Of a DNA stretch of 64,000 nt, positions 19,076 to 28,016 are shown piece after piece. How positions within the stretch are numbered: position 1 is the stretch's first letter; every line of letters begins with the position of its first letter. The translations under genes and the position numbers were made by a program. Origin of the DNA: Planktothrix paucivesiculata PCC 9631 (GTDB taxonomy: Bacteria; Cyanobacteriota; Cyanobacteriia; Cyanobacteriales; Microcoleaceae); NCBI RefSeq assembly GCF_900009265.2, contig NZ_LR735009.1, positions 78,769 through 142,768 of the forward strand, in the 5' to 3' direction. The notes below the pieces were generated by a model, which saw only the letters and a list, made by a program, of their open reading frames with translations, searched no databases and was not told the DNA's origin.

Positions 19076-20767
19076 TTAAACCGCAGGTAACTCATCTAAA
19101 ATGGTAAACCGAACATGATTAATGGCTAAGGTTCCCAAAGACACTTTTTCGCGGTCAACATCAACCCCTTCACTGGTCAATCGTTGAAAACGAATACCCT
19201 TGCCAATTTCAATATGATACCAAGCTAATCCCATAAAAAACCGTAGGGGATAGGGCCCACCTTCTTGAATATCATCGGGGTTAGATTCCATCGGAACCCA
19301 ACCAAAACCCGGGATATAAAATTCCAGCCAAACATGATTATATTCCGGTTGTAAAGGCACTCCTCGACGGTCAGCAAATTGTGGGCATTTATAACGTCCA
19401 ATAGTTCGACAAGCGATACCATTTAATCGGGATAAAGCTAATAAAACCCCCACATATTCCCCACAGGAACCTATGCCTCGCTCCAGAACTACATCGGGAT
19501 TTTCAATCTTAGAAGTCAGACTATAGGATAACTGATCATAGACATAATTACGAATACTTAAAAGTTTTCGTAGAAAATTGGTTTCGTTGCGAATAGCATT
19601 TTTAGCAGCGGCTTTAACCGTAGCAGTATCCATGGCTAAATGATCATCATCCACCAAATATTTTTCAGGCATATCTGAGGGAATCTTAGGTAAACTTTCC
19701 ACCTGACGGGGATGAATTTGATATTTAATACTCCGAACTTCTAATAATGCTTTCCAACCAAAAATCAAACGTTCCGTCGAAGTCAAAGGATTAAATTGAA
19801 ATACCGCCACTTTTTCCCCATCTTCAACTTCTTCTCGAAAAGGAATTCCAATGGCAGAAACCTCTAAAACCTTCTGACGATTTGTATTAGAAGGTAAGGC
19901 AATGCGCCATTCTAAATTTTCAATATGAACCGCATCTAAGGGTTCTAACTCCTCTACATAGGACATTTCAATCAAATAGCCATTAGAGGTGGCATATTTT
20001 TCTTGAGAATTAAAATGAAAAGAGAGGGGATGAATAAAGGTGCGATCGCGTTTTGCCAATTCAAATTGATCATAGGAACTGGGATTATCTCGGATATAAA
20101 GTTCAGTGCCCGCATAGGCGACATAGAGAACTTCTTCTGCCGTTTCTGGATCGGTATGAAATGTTAAACCACTGGGAGATTCAAAAGGAGTTAAGACACT
20201 AAATCGAGTTTCTCCTGTGGCTCTTTCCAAACAATAAACCGTCTGTTCTTCGCGATCGCAAACCCATAATTCTTCATTTCTAATTGTTAGATTTTCTACC
20301 CCAATTCCTGGAGCACAGAAGCGGGTAATTTCCCGTTTAGTATTTTGACTATAAACCAGAATAGAAGCAATGCGATCGCAGGCTAAATAAAGAGTAGATT
20401 CATAAACCGCAATTCCGGTAACTACATCGGGTAATTGCATAAACAATTGAGGTTCAAGATTAATAATAGAATTACCTTGAACAACCCCCGGACAAAAATA
20501 GACCTCATTGCCGCGAGTAAACCAGAGGTTATCACCCCCAATTGCTAAACCGGTCACATCTCTAAAGGCCAAAGTTAAATCAGGATTAACCACCGTGGCA
20601 TTATCGGTTTTGGGGTCAATTTGAAGTAAAAATCCTCGGGAGGTATCAATCGCCAAGAGGGTATTTCCTAAACCGGTTAGACCATATAAAGCAGAAACCC
20701 CAATGGGTCGAATTGTCCGAGGTTTAAAACTGCTATTTTTCCCAAAGGTCAATGAGTTAAGATTCAT
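19076..20767 (-). CDS. Transglutaminase-like protein with N-terminal beta-propeller-like domain
   Basis: 563 residues from the ATG at 20767. The frame is open 39 codons further, but that stretch does not look coding. Residues about 20-290 show repeated strands of the kind LLAIDTSRGFLLQIDP and VYCLERATGETRF, suggesting an NHL/YncE-like propeller. The C-terminal part is a transglutaminase-like fold with RGIGSCGEYVG (Cys435), YNHVWLEFY (His478) and ESNPDD (about 493), the expected Cys-His-Asp triad. It may act as a peptidase or cross-linker. No signal peptide is visible. It is divergent from the DUF928 gene. Confidence 0.78.
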   Translation of the reverse strand: MNLNSLTFGKNSSFKPRTIRPIGVSALYGLTGLGNTLLAIDTSRGFLLQIDPKTDNATVVNPDLTLAFRDVTGLAIGGDNLWFTRGNEVYFCPGVVQGNSIINLEPQLFMQLPDVVTGIAVYESTLYLACDRIASILVYSQNTKREITRFCAPGIGVENLTIRNEELWVCDREEQTVYCLERATGETRFSVLTPFESPSGLTFHTDPETAEEVLYVAYAGTELYIRDNPSSYDQFELAKRDRTFIHPLSFHFNSQEKYATSNGYLIEMSYVEELEPLDAVHIENLEWRIALPSNTNRQKVLEVSAIGIPFREEVEDGEKVAVFQFNPLTSTERLIFGWKALLEVRSIKYQIHPRQVESLPKIPSDMPEKYLVDDDHLAMDTATVKAAAKNAIRNETNFLRKLLSIRNYVYDQLSYSLTSKIENPDVVLERGIGSCGEYVGVLLALSRLNGIACRTIGRYKCPQFADRRGVPLQPEYNHVWLEFYIPGFGWVPMESNPDDIQEGGPYPLRFFMGLAWYHIEIGKGIRFQRLTSEGVDVDREKVSLGTLAINHVRFTILDELPAV

Positions 20768-20983
20768 AGAAACTGTGATTATAGATGAAATCCGGATATT
20801 TATTGCTCGAATGATGTCAAACCTGCGACTTAGGATAGGAGACAAAGCCCAAACTTTCCTAAAATCCAATTCAGACTCAAACATTTAAGATTAAGCACAG
20901 ATTTTGACAACTTTTGCAGGAACATTAGATACAATAGTAATGTCAATAAATGCTACTCTGCCCATCGGCAAGCGTGACTAATT

Positions 20984-21904
20984 ATGGCTATGCCAATGTT
21001 TTTCCTCCACCGTGCAACCCTTGGACTAACGTTATTGTTACAAATTGGGGTTGTTTTTAGTTCAAGTGTAGCCCCAGGCCGTTCAGCGTCTTTGCCTCAA
21101 AATTGGGGAAATGAACAGAATCCGGTTGATTTCGGGACAGAGCAACGGGTTCAGCAACCTGAACAACCCAGCCCAAGTAGTGATTCACCGTTCACAAACT
21201 GGAATGCCTTTACCCCACCCGAACGGGGAGTCCCCGGACGTCGGGAAGGCGGCGGAACTCGTGGGCCTTGTCCCAGTCTGACCGCATTAATTCCCGAGTC
21301 TACAATGGGGCGCACGGCATCCGGTAAACCCGCATTTTTTCTTTATATTCCCGGGATAATCGATCAACAGACAGTGGAATTTGAGATCGCAGATGAAGCG
21401 GATAAAACCCTTTACAAAACCTCCTTTTCCCTCAGCACTGATCGTCCTGGTATTGTGGGAATTCAATGGTCTGAGAATTCTAAATTTTTGGCCTTACAAG
21501 ACAATAAAAATTATCGTTGGTATATAACCCTTAAATGTAAGGTCAATGATCCTTCTAATGATCCTTCTAATGATCCTTCTAATGCTCCTTCTAATGATCG
21601 TCTGGTCAGTGGATGGATCAATTCCGTTGCTTTGAGTCCGTCTCAAAAACTCCAATTAGGACAAACTCAAGATCCCTTAGAACGTTTAAAAATATATGCT
21701 CAACAAGGACTTTGGCATGAAACAATATCAACTTTAGCAACCTTAAAATTGAACGATTCGGAAAATCTATCCGTTAATAATCAGTGGGACAATCTATTAA
21801 AATCAATTGGCTTTGATCCATCTCAAAAACAAACTAAAGTTGAAAAGGAAAAAGCTCAAGCTATTCTCGATGCTCCTATCCTAAAAATTCAAACCAATCA
21901 GTAA
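20984..21904 (+). CDS. DUF928 family secreted protein
   Basis: 306 residues with an N-terminal signal peptide (hydrophobic about 8-30). The body matches DUF928 as found in cyanobacteria: PSLTALIPES, then KPAFFLYIP, EFEIADEADKTLYKT and a strand-rich region ending with a helical segment (DPLERLKIYAQQGLWHETI). A 12-base tandem repeat encodes NDPS four times (one as NAPS) at about 189-204. DUF928 genes often stand next to a TpsB-type outer membrane protein, as here. The function is unknown. Confidence 0.8.
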   Translation: MAMPMFFLHRATLGLTLLLQIGVVFSSSVAPGRSASLPQNWGNEQNPVDFGTEQRVQQPEQPSPSSDSPFTNWNAFTPPERGVPGRREGGGTRGPCPSLTALIPESTMGRTASGKPAFFLYIPGIIDQQTVEFEIADEADKTLYKTSFSLSTDRPGIVGIQWSENSKFLALQDNKNYRWYITLKCKVNDPSNDPSNDPSNAPSNDRLVSGWINSVALSPSQKLQLGQTQDPLERLKIYAQQGLWHETISTLATLKLNDSENLSVNNQWDNLLKSIGFDPSQKQTKVEKEKAQAILDAPILKIQTNQ

Positions 21905-22038
21905 TCTCCGTAATCGGAAATATACAGTCATTGTAACCGGACAAAATTTATAATTTTACGGGTGTAACTAATAACAGTTGACGGTTGACCAATAACTGAT
22001 TACTGTTGACTAATAACTGATAAAAAAATAGGCATTCT

Positions 22039-23991
22039 ATGGGTAGGAGTGAAAATTTTACAAAATTTCGTCACTGCGGGGCAATAGTAGCTAGTACCAT
22101 ACTGCTGGTAGTGTCCCCTCCTCGTCAAAGTCTTTCTGAAGAATCTCCGACGCCACTCTCTTTGGCTGCGGAATCTCTAACCCTCGAGCATCAGATTTCC
22201 TCCTCAACCCTTACGCCTTCTGAACCTCGTGATGTTCTTTCCCAGCGATCGCTACATACCTTGAGGTTTGGGGATTTTTCCCGACCAGATGCCTCCGGGG
22301 AATTTTGTGATCTGATCACTTGTCCTACCTTCGCCCAAGCCTCACCGATTAATATTCCGCCCCAGGTACCCCAACCCGATCCGAATCGCGATCGCTTTTT
22401 ACCTCGACCTCCGATTCCCCCCAAACCCGAACCCCCGTCCCCGGATCAATTAACTCCCACCCCGACCCCCGCCCCGACCCCGCCCCCGGATGAAACCCCG
22501 ATTTCGGTTCAACGGATTAACGTGACGGGTAGCACTATTCTCACCTTAGAGGAAATTCAAACCTTAGTTAATCCCCTAGAGAATTGCCCCCTTACTCTTA
22601 CTCAACTGAGGCAAGTCGCCGATCAAATTACAGCCATTTACTTAGAACGGGGTTATATTACCTCTCGGGCAATTGTTCCCGAACAAACCATCAATAATGG
22701 CATTGTACAGATTCAGGTGATTGAAGGAACCTTAGAAAATATTGAAGTCGAAGGAATCAAACGCCTCCATCCCTCCTATATCACCAGTCGAATTAATTTA
22801 GGTGCTGCTAAACCCCTGAGTACCGCCGCCTTAGAAGACCAATTGCGACTACTCAGGATTAACCCCCTGTTTGAAACCATAGAAGCCAGTCTCAGGGCTG
22901 GAACCCAAGAAGGTCAGAGTATTCTGATTGTGCGGGTTGTGGAAGCCCCTCCCTTTGGGGTGAGTTTGAATGTGGATAACTATTCGCCGCCGAGTATTGG
23001 GTCTGAACGCATGGGCCTGAGTGTGCGCCATCTCAACCTCACTGGTCGCGGAGACTTCCTGGGACTATCTTATAATACCACTCGCCTAATTGCCGATGGG
23101 GAATCGGATATTATCGATGCTTTGTATAGTATTCCGATTAACCCCATGAACGGAACGATACAACTGCGAGTTCAACCTTACCAAAATCGGATTACCCAAG
23201 AGCCCTTCAACGCCCTGAATATTGAGGGGAAATCCCAACGGTATGAAATTAGCTATCGTCAACCAATTATCCGTAACCCAATCTCTGAATTTGCCCTATC
23301 CTTTGGCTTTGCCTTCCAAGATAGTCAAACCTTTTTAGATAATAACGGAGAACCCTTTGCCTCCGGGCCTGATAATCGGGGGGTAACTCGTACCAGTGTA
23401 CTGAAATTTGGACAGGACTATGTGGTTCGGGACGCAGAAGGGGCTTGGGCCTTGCGATCGCAATTTAACCTCGGTTTAGATATCCTCGGCGCCACCGATG
23501 TCAGCACCCCCAATGCAGCGTTTTTAAGTTGGTTAGGTCAAGTCCAACGGGTACAACGTTTAGGGGAAAATAATCTCCTAATTGCCCAAGGGGATATTCA
23601 ATTATCGGCCGATCCGTTATTTCCCTCGCAACAATTCGTTATAGGTGGTGCCCTATCCCTCAGAGGATATCGTCAAAATGTGCGGGCTGGGGATAATGGC
23701 TTTCGGATTTCCCTGGAAGATCGGATTACCCTCGATCGCAATCAGGACTCCGAACCCGTATTTCAACTGGCGCCATTTCTCGATTTTGGTGGGGTTTGGA
23801 ACCACGACCGCAACCCTAACCGAATTATTGGTAAAACCTTTTTAGCAGGTGCAGGACTGGGAGTAATTTGGCAACCCGTTAACGGGTTAAATCTTCGCCT
23901 AGACTATGGAATTCCCTTAATTAGTATTAGCGATCGGGGTAATAATATTCAAGATGATGGGATTTATTTTAGCGTGACTTATACTCCTTAA
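22039..23991 (+). CDS. ShlB/FhaC/HecB family outer-membrane protein (TpsB)
   Basis: 650 residues. A signal region at the N-terminus is followed by a Pro-rich linker (about 115-155), POTRA domains (about 155-290, with VQRINVTGSTIL and NIEVEGIKRLHPSYI) and a 16-strand barrel (about 295-650). SLRGYRQN in the barrel is the conserved loop-6-type motif of the Omp85/TpsB superfamily. Such proteins secrete large beta-helical TpsA partners. None is encoded in this window, although the upstream DUF928 gene may be functionally linked. The last residue is aromatic-rich (YFSVTYTP) but not a classical Phe end. Confidence 0.88.
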   Translation: MGRSENFTKFRHCGAIVASTILLVVSPPRQSLSEESPTPLSLAAESLTLEHQISSSTLTPSEPRDVLSQRSLHTLRFGDFSRPDASGEFCDLITCPTFAQASPINIPPQVPQPDPNRDRFLPRPPIPPKPEPPSPDQLTPTPTPAPTPPPDETPISVQRINVTGSTILTLEEIQTLVNPLENCPLTLTQLRQVADQITAIYLERGYITSRAIVPEQTINNGIVQIQVIEGTLENIEVEGIKRLHPSYITSRINLGAAKPLSTAALEDQLRLLRINPLFETIEASLRAGTQEGQSILIVRVVEAPPFGVSLNVDNYSPPSIGSERMGLSVRHLNLTGRGDFLGLSYNTTRLIADGESDIIDALYSIPINPMNGTIQLRVQPYQNRITQEPFNALNIEGKSQRYEISYRQPIIRNPISEFALSFGFAFQDSQTFLDNNGEPFASGPDNRGVTRTSVLKFGQDYVVRDAEGAWALRSQFNLGLDILGATDVSTPNAAFLSWLGQVQRVQRLGENNLLIAQGDIQLSADPLFPSQQFVIGGALSLRGYRQNVRAGDNGFRISLEDRITLDRNQDSEPVFQLAPFLDFGGVWNHDRNPNRIIGKTFLAGAGLGVIWQPVNGLNLRLDYGIPLISISDRGNNIQDDGIYFSVTYTP

Positions 23992-24109
23992 TCAATAAAC
24001 GGATGATGATGAAGCTACTTTTTCAATTGATTAAATTCTGCGACCGTATTTCCCTTGTCTTGATATTCTTGGGTAAATCATTTCAAATAAAAATAATTAA
24101 CCTCAATCT

Positions 24110-24217
24110 CCTCGTTTCTAGGTTCTACCTAGAAATGATATTAATGGAGGCTCCGCCTCCTTTTGTTTGAGGCAGAGCCTCAAAGTTGGCATTCCAATGC
24201 AGAGCATTGGAACGAGG
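24110..24217. repeat. CCTCGTT-bounded dispersed element (full copy)
   Basis: Starts with CCTCGTTTCTAGG and ends with GCATTGGAACGAGG, so its ends are inverted. Inside are internal hairpins such as GGAGGCTCCGCCTCC and the sequence GAGGCAGAGCCTCAA. The right half (24169-24217) recurs in opposite orientation at 43651-43698. The rest of the 24000-24421 gap shows only AT-rich DNA. Confidence 0.65.
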
Positions 24218-24421
24218 GACTAAGGGACGAGGGACGAGGGAACAAAATATTAGTAACTTAACATTATCACCCAATTATGAGGATCTGAGAAAAAATTATT
24301 ACTTATCAACACTTAGATTGGTATAATATTCTCAAATAATAATCAAAGTGGATCTAAATTTTGATTGTCTTTTACATTGAGATAAATTAATGCAATCTCC
24401 CATAGTCTTATCTATACTTAT

Positions 24422-25774
24422 ATGACTGATGTAAACTGGAATAGAATTTTAGACAGTATACCCGATCTAGCTTCAGAAGCTATTGTTAGCGATTACTTTG
24501 TTAAGCCCTTGTTAAAGGCTCTAGGGTTTAGTATTGAGGAACAATACCCCGAATTTCCTACGGGTTCCGGGACAGTAGATTTTGCCTCTCGGAAAAACCA
24601 AGGCAGTGATACTTTTAATCAATCAAAAACCAATCCTTATCTACTGGTAGAAGTTAAAGGTCGAGCTATTGGTACGGGAGCGAGAATAAATCTTCTGGAG
24701 AAAACACCAACCTATCAAAAGACTCACAACCAAATTAAACAATATTTGCTATCCCCTAACTGTAAAACTGCTGAATGGGGAATTATTACAAATTCAATCC
24801 ATATTCAACTTTTTCGGCGACATGGGAAGGTTGTTCATCCTGCCACACCTTGTTGGCTAATTAAAAATGATAATATCCTAGATATTGTTACTCGTATTAA
24901 AGATTTGATCGAGAATCCTTTACCTGCTTTAGTCGTTAGTCTCTACAATGATAAAGGAGGTGTGGGCAAAACAACAACTACAATCAATCTAGCTTCTATC
25001 TTACGGAGACAGAAAAAGAATGTTTTAGTCATTGACTTTGATCCTCAACAGCGAGACTTAACAGATTTACTGGGTTTACAACCTACAAAAACCAAGTTAT
25101 CTGATTGTTTAATTGATCGGTTTTTAAACATTAAAGATGCCATTCAGCCTTTTAAAATTAAAACTAAATCTGGAGAGGTTCGAGTTTTTGACGTTATCCC
25201 TTCAGATTCGGGTTTAGATAAATTTATGCTTGATGACCAACACGTCAAAGTTCAAAAAGGGCCTGCAAGGTTAAAAGATTTATTAGATACTTTAAAAGGT
25301 AATTACGATTATATTTTAATCGATGCACCGACAAACTGGACGTTTTTTAGCCAAAGTTGTGTTTATGCCTCTGATGTTGTTTTAATCCCAACTAAACACA
25401 CGAATTTTGCCTCATTAAAAAATGCCAGGAAAGTCATCCTAGAATTTATTCCTGAAATTCAAGAAGTAAGAGATAAAAAAGGAGAGTATGGCCCGATTCC
25501 TCTGCCTATTTTTTTTAATGAACATAAACCAACAGAGACTTCATTGAAACGTGCAAACAGTGAAATTAAGTCGATCATTTCTTTGAATCGTGATTTATTA
25601 CCGTACTTTTATCCGAAATATACAAAAGGTGCCCCAGATCAAACAATATTCAGTATTCCAGAATATGCTATTGTTGCAAGTGCCGTTTTTGAACGCATAC
25701 CTGCCGTATTTAAGCATAAAACTGTAAACAATTATTATCTTTCTTTAGCACAGGAGTATTTTCTTTATGAGTGA
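24422..25774 (+). CDS. PD-(D/E)XK-like nuclease domain fused to ParA-type ATPase
   Basis: 450 residues. Residues about 1-165 resemble the N-terminal nuclease domain of type I restriction HsdR proteins. Asp53 (GTVDFA) is followed by Glu77-Val-Lys79 (LLVEVKG), the spacing of a PD-(D/E)XK site, and then QIKQYLL and WGIITNSIHIQLF. From about 168 a ParA/MinD ATPase begins with the deviant Walker A NDKGGVGKTTT (Lys178, Lys183), then VLVIDFDPQQRDLT and YILIDAPTN. The combination is not a normal partition ATPase. The next gene starts 8 bases before this one ends, so the two are coupled. The module may be a defence or plasmid-stability system; that is inference. Confidence 0.8.
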   Translation: MTDVNWNRILDSIPDLASEAIVSDYFVKPLLKALGFSIEEQYPEFPTGSGTVDFASRKNQGSDTFNQSKTNPYLLVEVKGRAIGTGARINLLEKTPTYQKTHNQIKQYLLSPNCKTAEWGIITNSIHIQLFRRHGKVVHPATPCWLIKNDNILDIVTRIKDLIENPLPALVVSLYNDKGGVGKTTTTINLASILRRQKKNVLVIDFDPQQRDLTDLLGLQPTKTKLSDCLIDRFLNIKDAIQPFKIKTKSGEVRVFDVIPSDSGLDKFMLDDQHVKVQKGPARLKDLLDTLKGNYDYILIDAPTNWTFFSQSCVYASDVVLIPTKHTNFASLKNARKVILEFIPEIQEVRDKKGEYGPIPLPIFFNEHKPTETSLKRANSEIKSIISLNRDLLPYFYPKYTKGAPDQTIFSIPEYAIVASAVFERIPAVFKHKTVNNYYLSLAQEYFLYE

Positions 25775-26564
25775 TTTTGATAATATTGGTAAATTAATGC
25801 ACTTGCCTTTAATTGATATTGAACCCGGACAAGAAATTACGGAACAAGAATTTTTAGTGTTAGGTGCAGCCGAAGCTATTTTACAAGCAGAGGGACGAAA
25901 TTGGGTTCCGGTGATTGTGCAGGAAATTGCAGATTATCAGTATCAAGCGGTGAGTAACCATTTTGTCTATGCAGCGGCTCAAAAAGCACAATTAGAGCGG
26001 GTTTGGTGTATTATTATTGATCCCAAACCTTCTAATATTGAACAAGCTAAAATTTTAACAAGAGAAACTAATCCGCTTGTTAATTTATGTACAGCTTCCA
26101 GAGATACAATTCTAGCAGCACTCGGCTATTTACAATCTGAATCTACCAGTCCTTTAAAAAAAGTAGATTTAATTAAAGTAACAGACCGTATTCTTGAATC
26201 TGATCGAGAAACTTGGGCTGATTTTAATAAACTTACAAAGTTAAAATGCGGAATTACAAAAGAAAACCAATTAGACTGTTTAAAACAAGTCTTTTACTGT
26301 AAACCAGAACCTCTGCCACCGCCACTGCCAGCACCTGAACGTGTATCTATTAAAAAAGCCAACCGAGATCAAATTTTTGATCGAGTTAATTATTTATCTA
26401 TTAATAAAATAGATAAATTTGATAAAATAGATCCGGATCAATTAGCTGATACTCTGTTTACAACCCCTAAAGGTAAATGGAAAAGTTTAAATCCTATTTC
26501 AAACCTTGACTGTGGAGTTAGTAAAAATCAGATTAAAACTCTAAAAACCGTATTCTCTTTATAA
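25767..26564 (+). CDS. ParB-like protein with two C-terminal repeat domains
   Basis: 265 residues, overlapping the ParA-fusion gene by 8 bases. The N-terminal 110 residues resemble the ParB/Srx fold (WVPVIVQEIADYQYQAVSNHFVYAAAQ), but the GERR-type CTP motif is replaced by VSNHF, so CTPase activity is doubtful. The C-terminal half contains two related units of about 50 residues ending LKCGITKENQL..LKQVFY and LDCGVSKNQI..LKTVFSL, separated by a Pro-rich linker. These look like small SAP/Rho-N-type nucleic-acid binding modules; some cyanobacterial homologues are labelled Rho-termination-factor-like. No classical ParB HTH is seen. Probable DNA-binding partner of the upstream ATPase. Confidence 0.7.
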   Translation: MSDFDNIGKLMHLPLIDIEPGQEITEQEFLVLGAAEAILQAEGRNWVPVIVQEIADYQYQAVSNHFVYAAAQKAQLERVWCIIIDPKPSNIEQAKILTRETNPLVNLCTASRDTILAALGYLQSESTSPLKKVDLIKVTDRILESDRETWADFNKLTKLKCGITKENQLDCLKQVFYCKPEPLPPPLPAPERVSIKKANRDQIFDRVNYLSINKIDKFDKIDPDQLADTLFTTPKGKWKSLNPISNLDCGVSKNQIKTLKTVFSL

Positions 26565-26592
26565 ATTATGCTGAAATATGGAGGTACGCCCC

Positions 26593-26625
26593 AAAAACCC
26601 GGTTTCTTCAAGAAACTAGGTTTTT
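26593..26625 (+). terminator. Stem-loop terminator after the ParA/ParB-like pair
   Basis: Arms AAAAACCCGGTTTCTT and AAGAAACTAGGTTTTT with a minimal loop, ending in a T run, 28 bases after the stop. It uses the same GAAACC/GGTTTC palindrome as elements at 40727, 46471 and 46869. Confidence 0.7.
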
Positions 26626-27113
26626 AATCCTCTGCGGAAAAATTTGCAAAAATTAACATTTAACGGGGTTAGTTTTGATCAAGGAATTTTTAGGGTAAAT
26701 AATCAGTAAAATTGCTTAGTCCTTTGGGCCAAAAATTCCTGAATTACGATGGGATACCAGAGTCAATGATCACTCTTTAACTGATGACTGATTAGGGTAA
26801 AGGGTTTTATGGAGGTAACTTTTGGACATTTCAACCCAACCTAGTCTTTATTTTTTTGCTTATTGTAACTATTTTTATAAAAAAAATAACATAAAAAATT
26901 AAAAAATTATTACTTTGAGTCTTAAAATTGATTCTGATTTGATATAATTAAAATTAATCATTAATACGCGATAAATCTTGAATTTATAGCCCTATCCATT
27001 CAAATCACCCCTTTCCTTTCTGGGGTAGTTAGACAATAATGGCTGTATCAAACCAAGAAAACCACTGCCACCAATCAACAATTTTTAATCAAAACCGATA
27101 AGGAGAAACAATC
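26626..27113 (+). promoter_or_regulatory. chlL upstream region
   Basis: About 490 bases without a gene. It contains a very AT-rich tract (26860-26960) with a TATAAT at 26943-26948 that could be the -10 of the chl operon; no well-spaced -35 is obvious. A clear ribosome binding site AAGGAG (27100-27105) stands 8 bases before the GTG start of chlL. Confidence 0.4.
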
Positions 27114-27980
27114 GTGAAATTAGCAGTCTACGGTAAAGGCGGAATCGGTAAATCAACTACAAGCTGTAACATTTCTGCCGCTTTAGCCAAACGGGGTAAA
27201 AAAGTCCTGCAAATTGGCTGCGATCCCAAACACGACAGCACCTTTACCCTCACGGGGTTTTTAATTCCCACGATTATTGATACCTTGCAGGAAAAAGACT
27301 TTCATTACGAAGATATTTGGCCAGAAGATGTGATCTACAAAGGCTATGCCGGGGTTGATTGCGTCGAAGCTGGGGGCCCTCCGGCGGGTGCAGGATGTGG
27401 CGGTTACGTCGTGGGAGAAACCGTTAAACTTCTGAAAGAACTCAACGCCTTTGACGAATACGATATCATCCTGTTTGATGTCTTAGGGGACGTGGTTTGT
27501 GGTGGTTTTGCTGCCCCCCTCAACTATGCCGACTATTGCGTGATTGTCACCGATAATGGTTTTGATGCCCTGTTTGCTGCCAACCGGATTGCCGCCTCAG
27601 TCCGAGAAAAAGCCCGGACTCACCCCCTACGGTTAGCCGGTTTAATTGGCAACCGCACATCCAAACGGGATTTGATTGAAAAATACATTGAAACTGTTCC
27701 CATGCCCGTTTTAGAAGTGTTGCCCTTAATCGAAGATATTCGTGTCTCTCGGGTCAAAGGAAAAACCCTATTTGAGATGGCCGAAACCGATCCCTCCCTC
27801 AACTATGTCTGTGACTACTACCTAAATATTGCCGACCAACTATTATCCCAACCCGAAGGAGTCGTCCCCCAAGACACCCCGGATCGGGAATTGTTCTCAT
27901 TGTTATCAGATTTTTATCTAAATCCGAGTCAACCCCTTGTTCAAAGTCACGATCCTGAGCTAGACCTGATGATGGTTTAA
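27114..27980 (+). CDS. chlL: Light-independent protochlorophyllide reductase, ChlL iron protein
   Basis: 288 residues, GTG start chosen by the AAGGAG upstream and the family N-terminus [16 protein letters not shown]. It is NifH-like: the P-loop GKGGIGKS (about 8-15), the [4Fe-4S]-ligating Cys in [11 protein letters not shown] and in [11 protein letters not shown], and the switch regions are intact. The homodimer hydrolyses ATP and passes electrons to the ChlN/ChlB catalytic component, so protochlorophyllide is reduced in the dark. It heads an operon with an acidic protein gene and chlN; chlB is not in the window, as is common in cyanobacteria. Confidence 0.98.
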   Translation: MKLAVYGKGGIGKSTTSCNISAALAKRGKKVLQIGCDPKHDSTFTLTGFLIPTIIDTLQEKDFHYEDIWPEDVIYKGYAGVDCVEAGGPPAGAGCGGYVVGETVKLLKELNAFDEYDIILFDVLGDVVCGGFAAPLNYADYCVIVTDNGFDALFAANRIAASVREKARTHPLRLAGLIGNRTSKRDLIEKYIETVPMPVLEVLPLIEDIRVSRVKGKTLFEMAETDPSLNYVCDYYLNIADQLLSQPEGVVPQDTPDRELFSLLSDFYLNPSQPLVQSHDPELDLMMV

Positions 27981-28016
27981 TATGTCTAGCTATCTCAGGA
28001 TGAGGATATAGAGGTT

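Noticed and set aside
24003..24173. Short ATG-initiated frame after the TpsB gene
   Set aside because: It runs into the dispersed CCTCGTT element and shows no conserved pattern.
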